From assembly GCF_046254905.1 (NCBI RefSeq), contig NZ_CP158016.1:1612001-1676000 (forward strand): a DNA stretch of 64,000 bases, in the 5' to 3' direction. A model generated the notes under the pieces. It did no database searches. It was not told the DNA's origin and saw nothing but the letters and a program-made list of their open reading frames with translations. The translations under genes and the position numbers were made by a program. Of the stretch, positions 16,221 to 25,001 are shown piece after piece. Within the stretch, counting starts at the first letter, position 1. The number at the start of each line of letters is the position of its first letter. The DNA is from Pseudaeromonas aegiceratis. Its GTDB lineage: Bacteria; Pseudomonadota; Gammaproteobacteria; Enterobacterales; Aeromonadaceae.

Positions 16221-17332
16221 CCAAGCTTTCATCTTCGCTCTCCCTGGCAGGGCAGCGCCTGGGCGGTGTGCTGGGCGTGCCGGTGGCCCTTATGTTGTGT
16301 GGCCTCAGCCTCACCCAACCCATGCTCCCAGGCCAAGGGTTGCTGGTGGCCGTGCTGGTGCTGGGTGCCTTGCAGGGGCTCTTCGCGTGCCGCGGTCTGC
16401 GGCCGGCACTCTTGCTGGTAGCGCTGAGCCTGGTGGCGGCCTGGTTGGGGCTGGAGCAGGTCGCCGCCATGGCGGGGCAGGGGGATCGGCTGGCCTTTGG
16501 CCTGCAGCTAGCCGCCCTGGCGTTGCTGGCCCAGTTGGGCTTGCAGCGGCTGGCGGTGCACAGTGAACGGCTGCCCCAGGGACTGGTGGCCGGCCTGTTT
16601 GGCCTCTGGCTGCTCTATTTCTGGCAATTGCTGGTGACCCTGTTTGCCGTGCCCCAGGTGCTGCTGCCGACGCCGGCCGCCATCGCCGCGGCCCTGTGGG
16701 ACAACGCCGGCCTGCTGGCGGGGGACTTCGTCCAGACGGTGCTCAAGTCTGTGCTGGTGGGCTATGTGCTGGGCAGCGGCTTAGGGGTCTTGTCCGGCAT
16801 CGCCATCGAGCGGTTTCCCTTCCTGCAGCGCGGTTTTCTGCCCCTGGCCAACCTGACCAGCACCATACCCCTGGTGGGCATAGCGCCCATCGCCGTGATG
16901 TGGTTCGGCTTTGACTGGCCCTCCAAGGCGGCGGTCATAGTGCTGGTGACCTATTTCCCGGCCCTGGTGAGCACCCTGGCGGGCCTGCAGGCCAGCGGCA
17001 AGCTGGAGCGGGAGCTGCTGCACTCCTATGCCGCCAGCCCCAGGGTCACCCTGCTGACCCTGCGCCTGCCGGTGGCGCTGCCCTTCATCTTCAGCGCCCT
17101 CAAGGTCAACGCCACCTTGGCGCTCATCAGCGCCATCGTCGCGGAATATTTTGGCTCACCCACCGCCGGGTTGGGCTTTCGTATCTCGGCCGAGGCCGCC
17201 CGCATGCACATGCCCATCGTCTGGGCGGCGATCGTGGTGGCCTCGGTGGTGGGATCGGCGCTGTATGCCCTGCTGGTCAGGCTGGAGCGTCGCGTCACCT
17301 TCTGGCACCCCTCCATCCGGGGGCAGGTCTGA
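16217..17332 (+). CDS. ABC transporter permease, second of two
   Basis: This 371-residue permease is the partner of the preceding one and carries an additional N-terminal hydrophobic region of about 110 residues (four probable helices) before the BPD_transp_1 core. The EAA-like loop is ERELLHSYAASPRVTLLTLRLP. It overlaps the first permease by 4 bases. The pair would form a heterodimeric channel with the ATPase at 14513. Confidence 0.9.
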   Translation: MTKLSSSLSLAGQRLGGVLGVPVALMLCGLSLTQPMLPGQGLLVAVLVLGALQGLFACRGLRPALLLVALSLVAAWLGLEQVAAMAGQGDRLAFGLQLAALALLAQLGLQRLAVHSERLPQGLVAGLFGLWLLYFWQLLVTLFAVPQVLLPTPAAIAAALWDNAGLLAGDFVQTVLKSVLVGYVLGSGLGVLSGIAIERFPFLQRGFLPLANLTSTIPLVGIAPIAVMWFGFDWPSKAAVIVLVTYFPALVSTLAGLQASGKLERELLHSYAASPRVTLLTLRLPVALPFIFSALKVNATLALISAIVAEYFGSPTAGLGFRISAEAARMHMPIVWAAIVVASVVGSALYALLVRLERRVTFWHPSIRGQV

Positions 17333-17396
17333 GGTGGCGCATCGCCGTGGGTTTCACAAGGACTGGATGACTAACGCGCATAATGAGGAACTCTGC

Positions 17397-18413
17397 ATGA
17401 GCAAACCAACCCTGTTTCATCGCTCCATACTTGCCGCCACCCTGCTGGCCGCCGGCCTGGGCTCAGTCCAGGCACTGGCCGCAGACAAGGTGACCCTGCA
17501 GCTCAAGTGGCTGCCCCAGGCCCAGTTTGCCGGCTACTACGTGGCCCAGCAGAAGGGCTTCTACCAAGACGCCGGGCTGGATGTCACCATCAAACCCGGT
17601 GGCACCGACATCTCGCCGGTGCAGGTGATCGCCGGCCACGCCGCCGATGTGATCGTCAACTGGATGCCCGACGCCCTGGCGGCGCGGGAGGCGGGAGTGC
17701 CGCTCGTTAACATCAGCCAGATCTATGACAAATCCGGCATGATGCTCACCTGCAAGAAGGCCAGCGGCATCGCCAGCCCGGCGGATCTCAAGGGCAAGAC
17801 GCTCGGGGTCTGGTTCGGCGGCAACGAGTATCCCTTCTTCAACTGGATGGCCAAGCTGGGCTACAAGCCGGACGTGGATATCAAGGTGCTGAAGCAGGGC
17901 TTCAACGTGGATCCCCTGTTGCAGGGCCAGGCCGACTGCATCTCCACCATGAACTACAACGAGTACTGGCAGCTCATCGACGCCGGCATGAAGGCCGACG
18001 AGCTCATCACCTTCGCCTACGAGGATCAGGGCGCCTCCACCCTGGAGGACGGTCTCTATGTGCTGGATTCTGATCTCAAGGATCCTGCCTTCGTCGCCAA
18101 GATGGCCAAGTTCGTCAAGGCCACCCTGCAGGGCTGGAACTACGCGGTAAGCCATCCCAAGGAAGCCGCCGAAATCGTGGTGGAGCAGGATGCCTCCGGC
18201 GCCGCCACCCAGGAGGTACAGGAGCGGCAGATGGAGAACGTGGCCAAGCTCATCCCCAGCGCCAACACCCCCAAGATGGGTTATCTGGAGCCGGCGGCCT
18301 ACCGCCGCACCATAGAGGTGTTGCTCAGCGGCGGCAGCTCGCCGGTCATCAAGCAGGACCCGGGTGATGCCGCCATGAGCCATGGGGTGTGGGAGGCCGC
18401 CGCCAAGCTGTGA
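17397..18413 (+). CDS. NMT1/THI5-like periplasmic substrate-binding protein
   Basis: The 338-residue product has a signal peptide ending in VQALAA, then VTLQLKWLPQAQFAGYYVA, the start of the NMT1/THI5-like fold that binds pyrimidine-like or small anionic ligands. GGTDISPVQVIAGHAADV is the typical ligand-contact loop. The ATG at 17397 follows GAGGAA; the frame is open upstream but that part reads through the permease gene. With the permeases and ATPase it forms a complete importer. Relatives bind thiamine pyrimidine precursors, and a uracil/thymine ligand fits the context. Confidence 0.88.
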   Translation: MSKPTLFHRSILAATLLAAGLGSVQALAADKVTLQLKWLPQAQFAGYYVAQQKGFYQDAGLDVTIKPGGTDISPVQVIAGHAADVIVNWMPDALAAREAGVPLVNISQIYDKSGMMLTCKKASGIASPADLKGKTLGVWFGGNEYPFFNWMAKLGYKPDVDIKVLKQGFNVDPLLQGQADCISTMNYNEYWQLIDAGMKADELITFAYEDQGASTLEDGLYVLDSDLKDPAFVAKMAKFVKATLQGWNYAVSHPKEAAEIVVEQDASGAATQEVQERQMENVAKLIPSANTPKMGYLEPAAYRRTIEVLLSGGSSPVIKQDPGDAAMSHGVWEAAAKL

Positions 18414-18422
18414 TCCCGCCTC

Positions 18423-18467
18423 ATGCGATCCCCTGGGGTTGATCTGCCGCAGGAGATCGCATTTTTG
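18423..18467 (+). terminator. Intrinsic terminator after the transporter operon
   Basis: ATGCGATC (18423-18430) pairs with GATCGCAT (18455-18462), with an inner CCTG/CAGG pairing, followed by a T-run. Confidence 0.7.
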
Positions 18468-18550
18468 CCCACCCCATGGCTGCCACCGGCCGTCCTGGGG
18501 TGGTACATTGCGCCACGCTTATTTCCTCTTCACCGGATGTTTGGAGCACC

Positions 18551-19228
18551 ATGAGCGACGCATTGCCTGTCCAACCCCCCGCCTACAGCCTGCTGGATCC
18601 CCACCTCGATGACGAGGAGAGCAAGGGGCGCATCCGCCGCAGCAACGAGGAGCTGATCCTGGCCGCCGCCGAGCGGGCCTTCTCCCGTAGCGGTTTCAAG
18701 GGCACCACCATGGCCCAGATCGCCGACCAGGCCCAGCTGCCCAAGGCCAACCTGCACTACTACTTCGGCAACAAGGAAAACCTCTACCTGCACGTGCTGG
18801 ATCGCATCCTCCATGACTGGCTCAGCCCCCTGGACGCCATCACGCCGGAGGCGGATCCCAAGCAGGCCCTGGCCAGCTACATACAGCAGAAGATGCGCCT
18901 GACCTACGAACGGCCCGAGGCCTCCCGGCTGTTTGCCAACGAGCTGTTGCAGGGGGCAAACGTCATCGGCGGTCTGCTGCAGACCGAGCTCAAGGAGCTG
19001 GTGCAGACCAAGGCGGCGGTGGTGGACGGCTGGATCGCCGCCGGCAAGGTGGCTCCCCTGGACAGCACCCACCTGTTCTTCTCCATCTGGTCCCTGACCC
19101 AGAGCTACGCGGATTTCGACATCCAGATCCGAGCCGTGCTGGGGCGCAGCGGGCAGAGTCAAAGCGATCGCCAGCGGGCCGAGCGCCACGTGCTCACCCT
19201 GATCTTCCGCACCTGCGGGCTGGCCTGA
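18551..19228 (+). CDS. rutR: RutR-type TetR-family pyrimidine regulator
   Basis: This 225-residue TetR-family protein has its helix-turn-helix at about residues 25-75 (FKGTTMAQIADQAQLPKANL then YYFGNKENLY). The ligand domain shares blocks with E. coli RutR: WLSPLDAI, EASRLFANELLQGA, and THLFFSIWSLTQSYADF. RutR binds uracil or thymine and then releases its operator. Exact or near-exact RutR boxes flank both neighbouring operons, which supports orthology. GGAG precedes the ATG at 18551; a longer in-frame start is unlikely. It is transcribed with the flanking operons but bounded by terminators, so it is probably monocistronic. Confidence 0.88.
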   Translation: MSDALPVQPPAYSLLDPHLDDEESKGRIRRSNEELILAAAERAFSRSGFKGTTMAQIADQAQLPKANLHYYFGNKENLYLHVLDRILHDWLSPLDAITPEADPKQALASYIQQKMRLTYERPEASRLFANELLQGANVIGGLLQTELKELVQTKAAVVDGWIAAGKVAPLDSTHLFFSIWSLTQSYADFDIQIRAVLGRSGQSQSDRQRAERHVLTLIFRTCGLA

Positions 19229-19304
19229 CGGCCACCCTTGCGCCGGCTTGCAGCATTTTTAGCCCAACGCCGGTGCATAATTCCCCAAAATGACCACCCT
19301 TTGT

Positions 19305-19346
19305 ACGGCCTTAGCCGCCTTGGCGGGCCGGGACTGGCCGTTTTTC
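19305..19346 (+). terminator. Intrinsic terminator after rutR
   Basis: ACGGCC (19305-19310) pairs with GGCCGT (19336-19341) around an inner CCGCC-TT-GGCGG hairpin and is followed by five T residues. Confidence 0.7.
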
Positions 19347-19354
19347 AGTCATAA

Positions 19355-19370
19355 CTGACCATTTGGTCAA
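19355..19370. promoter_or_regulatory. RutR operator, strong copy, upstream of preT
   Basis: CTGACCATTTGGTCAA differs from the RutR consensus at only the first base. Confidence 0.85.
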
Positions 19371-19398
19371 GTTGGCACGAACCTCGCTTCTGTTGGTC

Positions 19399-19428
19399 TT
19401 GAAACCTAACCATGCGGTCAGGTTATTG
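19399..19428 (+). promoter_or_regulatory. Probable preT promoter with embedded weak RutR box
   Basis: TTGAAA (19399-19404) and TTATTG (19423-19428) are 18 bases apart and could be -35 and -10 elements. The spacer is almost exactly filled by CTAACCATGCGGTCAG (19406-19421), a degenerate RutR palindrome. Repressor bound there would occlude RNA polymerase. The promoter assignment is tentative. Confidence 0.5.
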
Positions 19429-19456
19429 AGCCCAGTGTTTCACAAGGAGCGACCCC

Positions 19457-20884
19457 ATGAAGAATCCCAGCCCCGTCGGCAAGGATGCCCCAGGTCTGCT
19501 GGCCGGGCGCCTGTCCCAGGCGGCCTATGCGCAGAACTTTGCCGACAGTCATCCGCCGCTCACCGCATCCCAGGCCCTCATCGAAGCAGACCGTTGCTAC
19601 GACTGCTTCAACGCCCCCTGCACCCAGGCCTGCCCCGCGGGTATCGAGGTCCCCCGATTCATCCAGCGCATCGCCCAGAAGAATATCCGCGGCGCCGCCG
19701 AGGTGATCCTGGAGGCCAACGAGCTGGGCGGCATCTGTGCCCGGGTCTGTCCCACCGAACAGCTGTGTGAACAGGCCTGTGTGCGCACGGCCCAGCAGAG
19801 CAAGCCGGTGGAGATAGGCCAGCTGCAGCGCTATGCCACCGACACCTATTTTGCCGATCCTGGCGCCCCCCTGTTCACCCGGGGCCCCAGCTCCGGCAAG
19901 ACGGTGGCCGTGGTGGGGGCGGGGCCGGCGGGCCTGACCGTGGCCCATCGCCTGGCGCGCCTGGGTCACGAGGTGGTGCTGTTTGACGGCAAGCCCAAGC
20001 TGGGCGGTCTCAACGAATATGGCCTGGCCACCTACAAGACCACGGGCAACTTTGCCCAGCACGAGATCCGCTGGCTGCTCTCCATCGGCGGCATTGAGGT
20101 GCGCAACGAGCAGATGCTGGGGCGGGATATTCACCTGGCGCAGCTGCAGCAGGAATTCGATGCCGTGTTCCTGGGGCTGGGGCTGGCCGGGGTCAATAGC
20201 CTGGGCATCCCAGAGCCGCTGCTCGCCGGGATCCACGAGGCGGTGGACTTTATCGCCGCCCTGCGTCAGGCGGACGACAAGGCCGCACTGCCGGTGGGCC
20301 GCCAGGTGGTGGTGATCGGCGGTGGCATGACGGCGGTGGATGCCGCCGTGCAGGCCAAGAAGCTGGGGGCCAGGGAGGTCACGCTGGTGTATCGGCGTGG
20401 CGAGGCGGCACTCAAAGCCTCACCGGAGGAGATGGACTGGGCACGTCACAATGGCGTGGCCGTGCGGCTGTGGGCGGCGCCCCAGGCGGTGCTGAGCGAA
20501 GGCGACCAGCTGACGGGCATGCGCTTTGCGGTGACCGCCGAGCAAAACGGTCGGCTGGTCGAGACCGGCGAGACCTTCACCCTGGCCGCCGACATGCTGC
20601 TCAAGGCCATAGGGCAGCGCTATCTGGCGGAGCCCGCCGGCGCGGGTCTCACGCTGGAAGGCGGTCGCATCGCGGTGGATGACCAGGGCCGCACCTCGCT
20701 GGCCGGCGTCTGGGCTGGCGGTGACTGCGTGGCCGGTGGCCTGGATCTCACCGTGGACGCGGTGCGCCTGGGCAAGCTTGCCGCCTTCTCCATCGACAAG
20801 ACCCTGCGTGACGGGGCCGTTTCTTGCACTTCCTCTTCCCTGACGGCCAGCGCCGCATCTTCCAAGGAGGCCTGCCATGGCTGA
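19457..20884 (+). CDS. preT: NAD(P)-dependent dihydropyrimidine dehydrogenase, small subunit PreT
   Basis: PreT, 475 residues, is the FAD/Fe-S electron-input subunit of bacterial dihydropyrimidine dehydrogenase, which reduces uracil and thymine to dihydro forms. The N-terminus is a Fe-S domain with CYDCFNAPCTQACP and GGICARVCPTEQLCEQAC. FAD binding is at VVGAGPAGLTVAHRLA (about 150), and NAD(P) binding at VVVIGGGMTAVDAAVQA (about 285). The C-terminal 15 residues are Ser/Ala-rich and overlap the preA ribosome site; the stop lies 8 bases inside preA. Confidence 0.93.
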   Translation: MKNPSPVGKDAPGLLAGRLSQAAYAQNFADSHPPLTASQALIEADRCYDCFNAPCTQACPAGIEVPRFIQRIAQKNIRGAAEVILEANELGGICARVCPTEQLCEQACVRTAQQSKPVEIGQLQRYATDTYFADPGAPLFTRGPSSGKTVAVVGAGPAGLTVAHRLARLGHEVVLFDGKPKLGGLNEYGLATYKTTGNFAQHEIRWLLSIGGIEVRNEQMLGRDIHLAQLQQEFDAVFLGLGLAGVNSLGIPEPLLAGIHEAVDFIAALRQADDKAALPVGRQVVVIGGGMTAVDAAVQAKKLGAREVTLVYRRGEAALKASPEEMDWARHNGVAVRLWAAPQAVLSEGDQLTGMRFAVTAEQNGRLVETGETFTLAADMLLKAIGQRYLAEPAGAGLTLEGGRIAVDDQGRTSLAGVWAGGDCVAGGLDLTVDAVRLGKLAAFSIDKTLRDGAVSCTSSSLTASAASSKEACHG

Positions 20885-22217
20885 TCTGTCCAGTAACTTT
20901 CTCGGTATCCAGAGCCCCAACCCCTTCTGGCTGGCATCGGCGCCGCCCACCGACAAGGAGTACAACGTGGTGCGCGCCTTCGAGGCGGGCTGGGGTGGCG
21001 TGGTGTGGAAGACCCTGGGGCTCGACCCTCATGTGGTGAATGTCAGCGGGCCGCGCTACAGCACCTTGCGCGCCCAGGATCGCAAGATCATCGGCCTGAA
21101 CAACATAGAGCTCATCACGGATCGCAGCCTGGACATCAATCTGGAGGAGATCGCCCGGGTCAAGCGCAACTGGCCGGATCGGGCCCTGGTGGTCTCCATC
21201 ATGGTGCCCTGTGACGAGGACTCCTGGAAGTTTATCCTGCCCCTCGTCGAGCAGACCGGTGCCGACGGCATCGAGCTGAATTTCGGCTGTCCCCACGGCA
21301 TGAGCGAGCGGGGCATGGGGGCGGCGGTGGGTCAGGTGCCCGAATACATAGAGATGGTGACCCGCTGGTGCAAGCAGTACTGCCGCCTGCCGGTGATCGT
21401 CAAGCTCACCCCCAACATCACCGACATCCGCTATCCGGCCCGGGCCGCCAGGCAGGGCGGGGCCGATGCCGTCTCCCTCATCAACACCATCAACTCCATC
21501 ACGGGGGTGGATCTGGACAGCCTGATCATGAGTCCCAGCACCGACGGCAAGGGCTCCCACGGCGGCTATTGCGGCCCGGCGGTCAAGCCCATCGCCCTCA
21601 ACATGGTGGCGGAAATTGCGCGGGATCCCCAGACCCAGGGTCTGCCCATCTCCGGCATAGGCGGCGTCTCCACCTGGCGGGATGCTGCCGAGTTTATCGC
21701 CCTGGGTTGCGGCACGGTCCAGGTGTGTACCGCCGTCATGGTCCACGGGTTTGGCATAGTGCAGGACATGATAAGCGGCCTGTCCAACTACATGGACGAG
21801 CACGGTTTTCGCCGCATCGAGGACTTCCGCGGTCGCGCCGTGCCTACCGTGTCCGACTGGCGTTACCTGAACCTCAACCACGTGTCCAAGGCGGTGATCG
21901 ATCAGGACAGCTGCATCCAGTGCGGCAAGTGCCACATCGCCTGTGAAGACACCTCACACCAGGCCATCACCGCCGAAAAGAACGGCCTGCGCCACTTCGA
22001 GGTGAAGGAGGAAGACTGCGTGGGTTGCAACCTGTGCGTCTCCATCTGCCCGGTGGAAAACTGCATCAGCATGCGGGATCTGGCCCCCGGTGAGGTGGAC
22101 CTGCGCACCGGCAAGACGGTCAGCGGCCTGTACGCCAACTGGACCACCCATCCTAACAACCCTATGGCCGAGGCGGCGCCCGTGGCCGAGCAGACCCAGG
22201 CGGTGGTCGGCGCCTAG
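20877..22217 (+). CDS. preA: NAD-dependent dihydropyrimidine dehydrogenase, catalytic subunit PreA
   Basis: PreA, 446 residues, is the FMN-dependent dihydroorotate dehydrogenase-like catalytic subunit. NFGCPHGMSERGMGAAVGQ lies in the active-site region, and ISGIGGVSTW binds FMN phosphate. The C-terminus (about residues 340-405) carries two [4Fe-4S] motifs, CIQCGKCHIACE and CVGCNLCVSICPVE, which take electrons from PreT. AAGGAGG precedes the ATG inside the end of preT. It catalyses the first step of the reductive pyrimidine pathway. Confidence 0.95.
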   Translation: MADLSSNFLGIQSPNPFWLASAPPTDKEYNVVRAFEAGWGGVVWKTLGLDPHVVNVSGPRYSTLRAQDRKIIGLNNIELITDRSLDINLEEIARVKRNWPDRALVVSIMVPCDEDSWKFILPLVEQTGADGIELNFGCPHGMSERGMGAAVGQVPEYIEMVTRWCKQYCRLPVIVKLTPNITDIRYPARAARQGGADAVSLINTINSITGVDLDSLIMSPSTDGKGSHGGYCGPAVKPIALNMVAEIARDPQTQGLPISGIGGVSTWRDAAEFIALGCGTVQVCTAVMVHGFGIVQDMISGLSNYMDEHGFRRIEDFRGRAVPTVSDWRYLNLNHVSKAVIDQDSCIQCGKCHIACEDTSHQAITAEKNGLRHFEVKEEDCVGCNLCVSICPVENCISMRDLAPGEVDLRTGKTVSGLYANWTTHPNNPMAEAAPVAEQTQAVVGA

Positions 22218-22225
22218 GCGCCGAC
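22206..22225. repeat. Perfect 20-bp palindrome at the preA stop codon
   Basis: A perfect inverted repeat centred on CTAG covers the end of preA. As DNA it is a palindrome; as RNA the loop would be tight. It sits in the 34-base gap before the dihydropyrimidinase gene and may tune expression within the operon. Confidence 0.6.
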
Positions 22226-22251
22226 ACCTTCACCCGATGAGGAGAGTCACT

Positions 22252-23703
22252 ATGAGTCAAAGCGTTTTGATCCGCGGCGGCACCGTCGTCAACGCCGATT
22301 GTGAGCGGCGGGCCGATGTCCTGTGTGTGGACGGTCTGATTGCGGCCGTGGGGGAGAACCTGGCGGCCCAGGCGCCGGCGGGCTGCCAGGTGGTGGAGGC
22401 GGGCGGCCAGTATGTGCTGCCCGGCGGCATCGACCCCCACACCCACATGAACTTCCCCTTCATGGGCACCACCACGGTAGATGATTTCTACTCCGGCACC
22501 AGCGCGGCCCTGGCGGGGGGCACCACCAGCATCATCGACTTTGTCATCCCGGATCCCCAGCAGCCGTTGATGGACGCCTATCAGACCTGGCGCGGCTGGG
22601 CTGAGAGTGCCGCCGCCGATTACGGCTTTCACGTGGCCATCACCTGGTGGGACGAGTCGGTGCACCGCGACATGGGGACCCTGGTGCAGCAGGAGGGGGT
22701 CAACAGCTTCAAGCACTTCATGGCCTACAAGAATGCCATCATGTGTGATGACGAGACCCTGGTGAACAGCTTCCGCCGGGCCCTGGAACTGGGGGCCATG
22801 CCCACGGTCCACGCCGAGAACGGCGAGCTGGTCTACCTGCTGCAGCAGGAGGTGCTGAAGATGGGCATCACGGGCCCCGAGGGACATCCGCTGTCTCGGC
22901 CGCCCATGGTGGAGGGGGAGGCGGCCAACCGCGCCATCGCCATCGCCGATGTGCTAGGGGTGCCCATCTATATCGTGCATGTCTCCTGTCAGGAGTCCGC
23001 CGATGCCATCGCCCGGGCCCGGGCCCGGGGCCAGCGGGTCTATGGCGAGGTGCTGGCCGGTCACCTGGTGATCGACGACAGCGTCTACCGCCACCCGGAC
23101 TTCAACGTGGCTGCCGCCCACGTCATGAGCCCGCCGTTTCGCGCCAAGCCCCACCAGGATGCGCTGTGGCGCGGCCTGCAATCGGGCCAGCTGCACACCA
23201 CCGCCACCGATCACTGCACCTTTTGCGCCGCGCAAAAGGCCGCCGGCCAGGGCAACTTCACCAAGATCCCCAACGGCTGCGGCGGGGTGGAGGAGCGCAT
23301 GGCGGTGATCTGGGATGCCGGGGTCAACTCGGGCCGCCTCACCCCCAGCGAGTTTGTCGCCATCACCTCCGCCAACACCGCCAAGCTGTTCAACCTCTAT
23401 CCCAAGAAAGGGCTGATCGCTGTGGGCGCCGATGCGGATCTGGTGGTGTGGGATCCCGCCGGCAGCAAGACCCTCTCTGCCAAGACACATCACTCGAAGA
23501 ACGACTTCAACGTGTTTGAAGGCCGCACCGTCAAGGGCATCGCCAGCCATACCGTCAGCCGTGGCCAGCTGGTCTGGGTGGATGGCGATCTGCGCACCCT
23601 GCCCGGTGCAGGCCGTTACATCAAGCGACCGGCCTTCGGTCCCCAGTTCAGTGCCAGCGCCCTGCGCGCCCAGGTGCAGGCGCCCACCCCGGTGGAACGC
23701 TAA
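22252..23703 (+). CDS. Dihydropyrimidinase (D-hydantoinase)
   Basis: This 483-residue cyclic amidohydrolase opens dihydrouracil or dihydrothymine rings to N-carbamoyl-beta-amino acids. It has GGIDPHTHMNFPFMG (metal-binding HxH), the lysine expected to be carboxylated at residue 160 in FMAYKN, IYIVHVSCQESA, and TATDHCTFCAAQKAAG with the metal aspartate. The ATG at 22252 follows GAGGAGAG; the longer open frame upstream is the antisense-like extension inside preA and is not used. It is the second step of the pathway encoded here. Confidence 0.95.
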   Translation: MSQSVLIRGGTVVNADCERRADVLCVDGLIAAVGENLAAQAPAGCQVVEAGGQYVLPGGIDPHTHMNFPFMGTTTVDDFYSGTSAALAGGTTSIIDFVIPDPQQPLMDAYQTWRGWAESAAADYGFHVAITWWDESVHRDMGTLVQQEGVNSFKHFMAYKNAIMCDDETLVNSFRRALELGAMPTVHAENGELVYLLQQEVLKMGITGPEGHPLSRPPMVEGEAANRAIAIADVLGVPIYIVHVSCQESADAIARARARGQRVYGEVLAGHLVIDDSVYRHPDFNVAAAHVMSPPFRAKPHQDALWRGLQSGQLHTTATDHCTFCAAQKAAGQGNFTKIPNGCGGVEERMAVIWDAGVNSGRLTPSEFVAITSANTAKLFNLYPKKGLIAVGADADLVVWDPAGSKTLSAKTHHSKNDFNVFEGRTVKGIASHTVSRGQLVWVDGDLRTLPGAGRYIKRPAFGPQFSASALRAQVQAPTPVER

Positions 23704-23729
23704 CGTTCAGCCTCAAAGGAGAGAACAGC

Positions 23730-25001
23730 ATGATGGATACCAAGATAATCGAGAGCCCGGCCACCCTGTCATTGGACAAGATCCGCGTCAATGGCGAGCG
23801 GCTGTGGCAATCCCTGATGGATCTGGCCCAGATCGGCGCCACCCCCAAGGGCGGCGTCTGCCGCCTGACCCTGACGGACCTGGACAAGCAGGGCCGGGAT
23901 CGGGTGATCGGCTGGGCCAAGGCGGCAGGGCTGTCGGTCACCATCGACCAAATAGGCAATGTGTTTATGCGGCGGGCCGGGCGGGACAACAGCCTGCCGC
24001 CCATCGTCACCGGCAGCCACATCGACACCCAGCCCACCGGCGGCAAGTTCGACGGCAACTTTGGTGTGCTGGCGGGGCTGGAGGTGATCCGTACCCTGAA
24101 CGACCATCAGATCGAGACCGAAGCGCCGGTGGAGCTGGTGTTCTGGACCAACGAGGAGGGCTCGCGCTTCGTGCCCGTGATGATGGGCTCCGGCGTGTTT
24201 GCCAACATCTTCAGCCTGGAACACGCCTATGCCGCCACCGACACCGAGGGCAAGACGGTAAAAGGGGAGCTTGAGCGCATTGGCTACGTGGGGGATCAGG
24301 TGCCGGGGGATCATCCCATCGGCGGCTACTTCGAGGCCCACATCGAGCAGGGCCCCATCCTGGAGGAGCAGGACATCACCATAGGGGTGGTGCAGGCGGT
24401 GCTGGGCATCCGCTGGTATGACTGCGTGGTCACCGGCATGGAGGCCCATGCCGGTCCCACCCCCATGGCCATGCGCCAGGATGCCATGCAGGTGGCTGCC
24501 CGGGTGATGCAGGAGGTGGTGGCCATCGCCAACCGCTTCGGCCCCCATGGCCGCGGCACCGTCGGCATGGTGCAGGTGTTCCCCAACAGCCGCAACGTTA
24601 TCCCCGGTCAGGTGACCTTCTCCATCGATTTTCGCAACATGACGGATGAGCTGGTGGATGAGATGGACGCCGCGCTCCACGCCTACACCAAACAGGTGGC
24701 GGCCGAGACGGGCCTGGGTATCGCCATCAAGGAGGTGTCCCATTACCCGGCGGCGCCCTTCCATCCCGACTGCAAGGACGCGGTGCGCCGGGCGGCCCAG
24801 ACCCTGGGCTACAGCCACATGGATATTGTCTCAGGTGCCGGCCACGACGCCGTCTACATGTCCATGCTGGCGCCCACCGGCATGATCTTCATCCCCTGCA
24901 AGGACGGCATCAGCCACAACGAGATCGAGGAGACCCTGCCCGAGCAGGTCACCGCCGGCGCCAACGTGTTGCTGCACGCCATGCTGGAGCGCGCAGGCTA
25001 G
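23730..25001 (+). CDS. M20-family N-carbamoyl-amino-acid hydrolase (probable beta-ureidopropionase)
   Basis: The 423-residue enzyme belongs to the Zn-dependent M20/ArgE-like amidases of the hydantoinase/carbamoylase family. Metal ligands are visible in GSHIDTQPTGGKFDGNFG, TNEEGSRFVP and the C-terminal SGAGHDAVYM and GISHNEIEE. The dimerisation domain includes GMEAHAGPTPM. In this operon it should hydrolyse N-carbamoyl-beta-alanine to beta-alanine, CO2 and ammonia; the family also acts on carbamoyl-L-amino acids and allantoate, so exact specificity is inferred from neighbours. Either of two adjacent ATGs (23730, 23733) may start it. Confidence 0.9.
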   Translation: MMDTKIIESPATLSLDKIRVNGERLWQSLMDLAQIGATPKGGVCRLTLTDLDKQGRDRVIGWAKAAGLSVTIDQIGNVFMRRAGRDNSLPPIVTGSHIDTQPTGGKFDGNFGVLAGLEVIRTLNDHQIETEAPVELVFWTNEEGSRFVPVMMGSGVFANIFSLEHAYAATDTEGKTVKGELERIGYVGDQVPGDHPIGGYFEAHIEQGPILEEQDITIGVVQAVLGIRWYDCVVTGMEAHAGPTPMAMRQDAMQVAARVMQEVVAIANRFGPHGRGTVGMVQVFPNSRNVIPGQVTFSIDFRNMTDELVDEMDAALHAYTKQVAAETGLGIAIKEVSHYPAAPFHPDCKDAVRRAAQTLGYSHMDIVSGAGHDAVYMSMLAPTGMIFIPCKDGISHNEIEETLPEQVTAGANVLLHAMLERAG

